A DNA stretch of 64,000 bases from an uncultured Actinomycetes bacterium. Its GTDB lineage: Bacteria; Actinomycetota; Acidimicrobiia; Acidimicrobiales; RAAP-2. Location of the stretch: the NCBI GenBank assembly GCA_903825895.1, contig CAIKCI010000011.1, positions 1 through 64,000 of the forward strand, written 5' to 3'. The translations under genes and the position numbers were made by a program. Below, in pieces: positions 61,230 through 64,000 of this stretch (positions are counted from its first letter, which is position 1; every line of letters starts with the position of its first letter). The notes under the pieces were generated by a model. The model worked only from the letters and a program-made list of their open reading frames with translations, made no database searches and had not been told where the DNA came from.

Positions 61230-61877
61230 ATAGCAACAGCGCCAGCAGGAGAACACCGAATCAACGAACGGATACGTGTTCGTGAGGTTCGACTCGTCGA
61301 TCCCGACGGGCAGCAGTTGGGCATCAGGCCGGTCCCAGAGGCTCTCGCGATCGCACGAGATCTTGATTTAGATCTTGTGGAAGTCGCCCCCACAGCCAAC
61401 CCGCCAGTGTGCCGAATCATGGACTACGGAAAGTTCAAGTTTGATGAAGCCCAAAAGGCGAAGGAATCTCGTCGCAAAACTGCCAATGTCGGCGTCAAGG
61501 AGATGAAGTACCGTCCCAAAATTGGACCGGGAGACTTTGACACCAAGACCCGACAGGTTGGCAAATTCCTGGGTGACGGACACAAGGTCAAGTTGACCAT
61601 CATGTTCCGAGGTCGAGAAGTGTTCCACCCAGAACTGGGAAAGAAGATCCTGGATCGAGTTGCAGAAACAATAGGACAAGACGCAAAAATTGAATCAGAG
61701 CCCCGCTTGGATGGTCGGAATATGACCATGGTGCTTGCACCCAACAAGCGCAGTAAGCGTCAAGCAGCTCGAGAGCAAGCACTTGCGGACAAAGCAGTAG
61801 AGGATGCCCTGGCGGCTCCCGTAGTTGTAGAGATCATAGAAGACGCAGAAACGATAGGAGAAGAAACAGATGCCTAA
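61230..61877 (+). CDS. infC: Translation initiation factor IF-3, with a non-standard start codon
   Basis: IF3 checks the initiator codon and keeps subunits apart. The protein has the conserved N-domain start INERIRVREVRLVDPDG, then LGIRPVPEALAIA, DLDLVEVAPTANPPVCRIMD and the C-domain VKLTIMFRGRE and DGRNMTMVLAPNKR. The frame from the in-frame stop at 61173 to TTG 61317 has no ATG, GTG or TTG, and TTG 61317 would delete the conserved first 29 residues. ATA 61230 lies seven bases after AAGGAG, so it is the likely start, giving 215 residues. AUU, AUC or AUA starts are known for infC and underlie its autoregulation. It overlaps rpmI by eight bases. Confidence 0.88.
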   Translation: MATAPAGEHRINERIRVREVRLVDPDGQQLGIRPVPEALAIARDLDLDLVEVAPTANPPVCRIMDYGKFKFDEAQKAKESRRKTANVGVKEMKYRPKIGPGDFDTKTRQVGKFLGDGHKVKLTIMFRGREVFHPELGKKILDRVAETIGQDAKIESEPRLDGRNMTMVLAPNKRSKRQAAREQALADKAVEDALAAPVVVEIIEDAETIGEETDA

Positions 61878-62064
61878 GATGAAAACCCATAAAGGTGCGG
61901 CAGCACGGATCAAGATCACCGGAACTGGTCGGATGCGACGCCGCAAGCAAAACCGTGGACACATCATGGAGAAGAAGTCTTCCACGAGGACTCGTCGCCT
62001 AGGACGTGAAGCGGATATCGCAAAGGGCGACCAAGACCGCATCAAGCGAATGCTTGGACGATAA
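61870..62064 (+). CDS. rpmI: Ribosomal protein bL35
   Basis: A 64-residue, very basic protein starting MPKMKTHKGAAARIKITG, the bL35 signature, followed by GRMRRRKQNRGHI and a charged end. It is the standard middle gene of infC-rpmI-rplT. The ATG overlaps the infC stop and has GGAGAAG upstream. The C-terminus DRIKRMLGR is normal. Confidence 0.97.
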   Translation: MPKMKTHKGAAARIKITGTGRMRRRKQNRGHIMEKKSSTRTRRLGREADIAKGDQDRIKRMLGR

Positions 62065-62142
62065 GACCAACTACGAACGCCGCGATGTAGCGGAGCGAAT
62101 TGAACGACAACCGAAAAATCGACGAAGGAAGAGGAGTGACCC

Positions 62143-62517
62143 ATGGCACGGGTAAAGCGCTCAGTAAACGCAAGAAAGCACCACAAGGCAATTCTTGAAC
62201 AGGCGAAGGGGTACTACGGCAGTAAGAGCCGTTCGTACCGTTCGGCGAACGAACAGGTCATGCACTCGCTGCAGTATGCCTATCGTGACCGTCGAGCTCG
62301 CAAGGGAGAGTTTCGCAAACTGTGGATTCAACGTATCAACGCAGCAACGCGTGAAAACGGTATGAGCTACAGCCGCTTTATCGCAGGACTTCACGCTGCT
62401 GGCGTTGAAGTGGACCGAAAAGTGCTGGCTGACTTGGCTGTGACTGACGCCGGTGCCTTTAGCGCACTGGTCAAAGTCGCCAATGACGCCCTCGGCTCGG
62501 AGGCGTCAGCCTCCTGA
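62143..62517 (+). CDS. rplT: Ribosomal protein bL20
   Basis: The 124-residue protein has the bL20 start [60 protein letters not shown] and [18 protein letters not shown] lies six bases before the ATG. A 78-base spacer separates it from rpmI. The short Ala/Ser tail is normal. It may also regulate the operon. Confidence 0.97.
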   Translation: MARVKRSVNARKHHKAILEQAKGYYGSKSRSYRSANEQVMHSLQYAYRDRRARKGEFRKLWIQRINAATRENGMSYSRFIAGLHAAGVEVDRKVLADLAVTDAGAFSALVKVANDALGSEASAS

Positions 62518-62522
62518 CCGAG

Positions 62523-63362
62523 GTGCTCGGTCCTCGGAGCGCCGGGGTCCAGCAACTCCGACGCCTGTTGTCCTCACGCCGTAATCGGCGAGAGGAGGGG
62601 TTGTTCGCGTTCGAAGGACCTGAGCTCTTGCGTTCAGCATTGGATGCCAACATCCAAATCACGAGGGTTTTTGAAGACGTTGATGCCCCAAGCGAAGTTC
62701 ACGAGACGTGTGAGATCGCACGTACACGAGGGGTGAAGGTAGACCTCGTGGATCACAAAGCTTTTCTTGGAGCAGCTGATGCCATGAGTCCGCAAGGTTG
62801 TGCGGGAATCGCCGAGCAGATCTTGGCGGAGCAAACGTCGCCTATTGGGAGGTCATTCTCCCTCGTACTCGACGAGATCCAAGATCCGGGCAACGTTGGG
62901 GCATTACTGCGCGTTGCCGAAGGCTGTGGTGTCACAACAGTGTTTATAACGGGGGCAAGTGCAGATCCTTTTGGCCCGAAGGCACTGCGAGCGGCAACCG
63001 GATCGACGTTCCGGATTGTGGTCGATGAAAGGCCGTCCGTCACGGATCTCCTTGATGAACTCGCTGATCAAGGAGTGACGACCTTCGCTACCTCATCTCA
63101 CAATGGAGAGGACTACGCAGATCTTGCGTGGCCCGACGCCACGGCGTTGGTGTTAGGAAATGAGGGTGCTGGCCTCAGTGACGAGATCATGTCTCGTTGT
63201 GCCAGGGGAGTGCGTATTCCCCTCCAGGGGGCACTTGAGTCACTCAACGTCTCGGTGGCGGGGGGCATCCTGGCCATGAGCATTGCGCGCCACCATGAAA
63301 CCTCGCTCAGCACCACCTTGGGCTCTACGATTGACTCTGTGCCCACGAAAGACCCTTCATGA
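62523..63362 (+). CDS. TrmH/SpoU-family RNA 2'-O-methyltransferase
   Basis: The 279-residue SPOUT enzyme methylates ribose 2'-OH in rRNA or tRNA using SAM. It has an N-terminal substrate-binding region (REEGLFAFEGPELLRSAL) and the knotted catalytic domain with motif 1 DPGNVGALLRVAEGCG, motif 2 LVLGNEGAGLSDE and motif 3 SLNVSVAGGILAMS. Target is unknown. It lies between rplT and pheS as in many actinobacteria. GTG 62523 is five bases after the rplT stop, and the stop overlaps pheS as ATGA. Confidence 0.92.
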   Translation: MLGPRSAGVQQLRRLLSSRRNRREEGLFAFEGPELLRSALDANIQITRVFEDVDAPSEVHETCEIARTRGVKVDLVDHKAFLGAADAMSPQGCAGIAEQILAEQTSPIGRSFSLVLDEIQDPGNVGALLRVAEGCGVTTVFITGASADPFGPKALRAATGSTFRIVVDERPSVTDLLDELADQGVTTFATSSHNGEDYADLAWPDATALVLGNEGAGLSDEIMSRCARGVRIPLQGALESLNVSVAGGILAMSIARHHETSLSTTLGSTIDSVPTKDPS

Positions 63363-64000
63363 GTAGTCCGCTGAGTCAAGAAGTGTTGACAGCCCTCGTG
63401 AGCGAAACCTGCGCTGAGATTGCCAGCGCAGTGACGTTAGAAGCATTCGATGCGATTGCAGGATCTCTCAAAGCAAAGCAGTCTCCACTCGCTCAGGCAC
63501 GCGCCGCACTTGGGAAAATCGATGACGAGGCCGAGCGCAAGGAGTTGGGTCGACTTGTCGGAGAAGCCACGGCTGCCATCATGAGCGCCTTGGATGAACG
63601 CAAGGTCGTCATCGAAGCAGCAGCTCGCCGTGAGGCGCTTGAAGCCGATCGCTTGGATCTTTCTGAAGTCATCGTTCGAGACGTTCGAGTACCGGTTCGG
63701 CGGGGACACGCTCATGTAGTTGCTCAAACGCAGGCATCCCTCGAAGAGGTGTTTATTGCCATGGGTTTCTCTGTAGCGGAAGGACCAGAAGTTGAGACTG
63801 ATTGGTATAACTTCGAAGCCTTGAACTTGCCACCAGGCCACCCTGCGCGCGACACCTTCGACACCATGTACCTGGACCTCGGAGAACCTGAAACAGTCCT
63901 TTTGCGCACGCACACTTCACCAACGCAGATTCACCTTCTTGAGGCGGCTCATCAACGAGGAATGCACTCAATCCATGCCGTGATGCCGGGTCGTTGTTAT
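63359..64000 (+). CDS. pheS: Phenylalanyl-tRNA synthetase alpha subunit (3' end beyond the window)
   Basis: 214 codons are present before the window ends. The N-terminal coiled coil is visible (SLKAKQSPLAQARAALGKID, LGRLVGEATAAIMSALDERK), followed by the class II catalytic core: GHAHVVAQT, AMGFSVAEGPEVETDWYNFEALN split over residues 135-160, HPARDTFDTMYL, and the start of motif 2, LLRTHTSPTQIH. ATG overlaps the methyltransferase stop. pheT would be expected next. Confidence 0.95.
   Translation, partial: MSSPLSQEVLTALVSETCAEIASAVTLEAFDAIAGSLKAKQSPLAQARAALGKIDDEAERKELGRLVGEATAAIMSALDERKVVIEAAARREALEADRLDLSEVIVRDVRVPVRRGHAHVVAQTQASLEEVFIAMGFSVAEGPEVETDWYNFEALNLPPGHPARDTFDTMYLDLGEPETVLLRTHTSPTQIHLLEAAHQRGMHSIHAVMPGRCY

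Noticed and set aside
61317-61877. infC starting at TTG 61317
   Set aside because: This would remove the conserved INERIRV segment, and a better ribosome site lies before ATA 61230.

Overview
The window is a dense stretch of bacterial chromosome at roughly 55% G+C by eye. It looks like an actinobacterium, most plausibly of the class Acidimicrobiia. The phylum call rests on a Bpa/PafE-type proteasome activator, mycobacterial-type integration host factor (mihF), a helicase-degenerate PriA, a CtaG/Sco-assisted aa3-type oxidase, a DUF1844-like gene beside infC, and the actinobacterial order aroCKBQ-pepQ-efp-nusB ... pyrR-pyrBC-carAB-pyrDF-mihF-gmk-rpoZ-coaBC-metK-priA-def-fmt-rpe-rib. The class call is inference only. 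No rRNA, tRNA, CRISPR array, insertion sequence or prophage was recognised.

Layout. 1-5.3 kb: a DksA/TraR-type protein with a lysine-rich repeat tail, lspA, rluD, a group-2-like sigma factor, an Rrf2 regulator, a nucleotide pyrophosphatase-like enzyme and the proteasome activator. 5.4-15.5 kb: dnaE, two uncharacterised proteins, a YyaL/DUF255 thioredoxin-fold protein, a FUSC transporter-like protein and a short-chain dehydrogenase. 15.5-21 kb: a menaquinone locus (menE, menB, menA, menH, menD) on both strands. 21-25.5 kb: tyrS, a lipoprotein, a flavin reductase, small unknown genes, a cysteine-cluster protein and an NfuA-like Fe-S carrier. 25.5-30.9 kb: the aroC-aroK-aroB-aroQ-pepQ-efp-nusB operon. 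30.9-39.7 kb: a respiratory and copper module lying between nusB and pyrR. It holds a membrane-Sco fusion, a secreted unknown, ctaG, an atypical cupredoxin and cytochrome oxidase subunits II, I and III. 39.7-54.6 kb: pyrR through priA. 54.6-60.7 kb: def, fmt, rpe, ribD, ribBA, ribH, hisG and a cold-shock-like gene. 61-64 kb: infC-rpmI-rplT, an RNA 2'-O-methyltransferase and the start of pheS, which runs off the window.

How the genes work together. Menaquinone made from the men locus would feed the respiratory chain that ends at the ctaCDE oxidase. CtaG and the Sco domain would supply its copper. The aro operon makes chorismate, the precursor of both aromatic amino acids and menaquinone. The pyr operon makes UMP under likely PyrR control; pyrE and a pyrK electron-transfer subunit are not present. 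Riboflavin genes are present except riboflavin synthase.

Two genome-wide habits stand out. Many first genes have a TANNNT-like hexamer only 6-8 bases before the start codon and no Shine-Dalgarno sequence, which suggests leaderless transcripts. Five of eight convergent gene pairs overlap by exactly four bases through interlocked stop codons. Other points worth attention are an AUA-type start for infC, a long acidic repeat tail on RNA polymerase omega, the membrane-Sco fusion, and a cupredoxin whose CuA-like motif keeps both cysteines but has lost the usual His and Met spacing.
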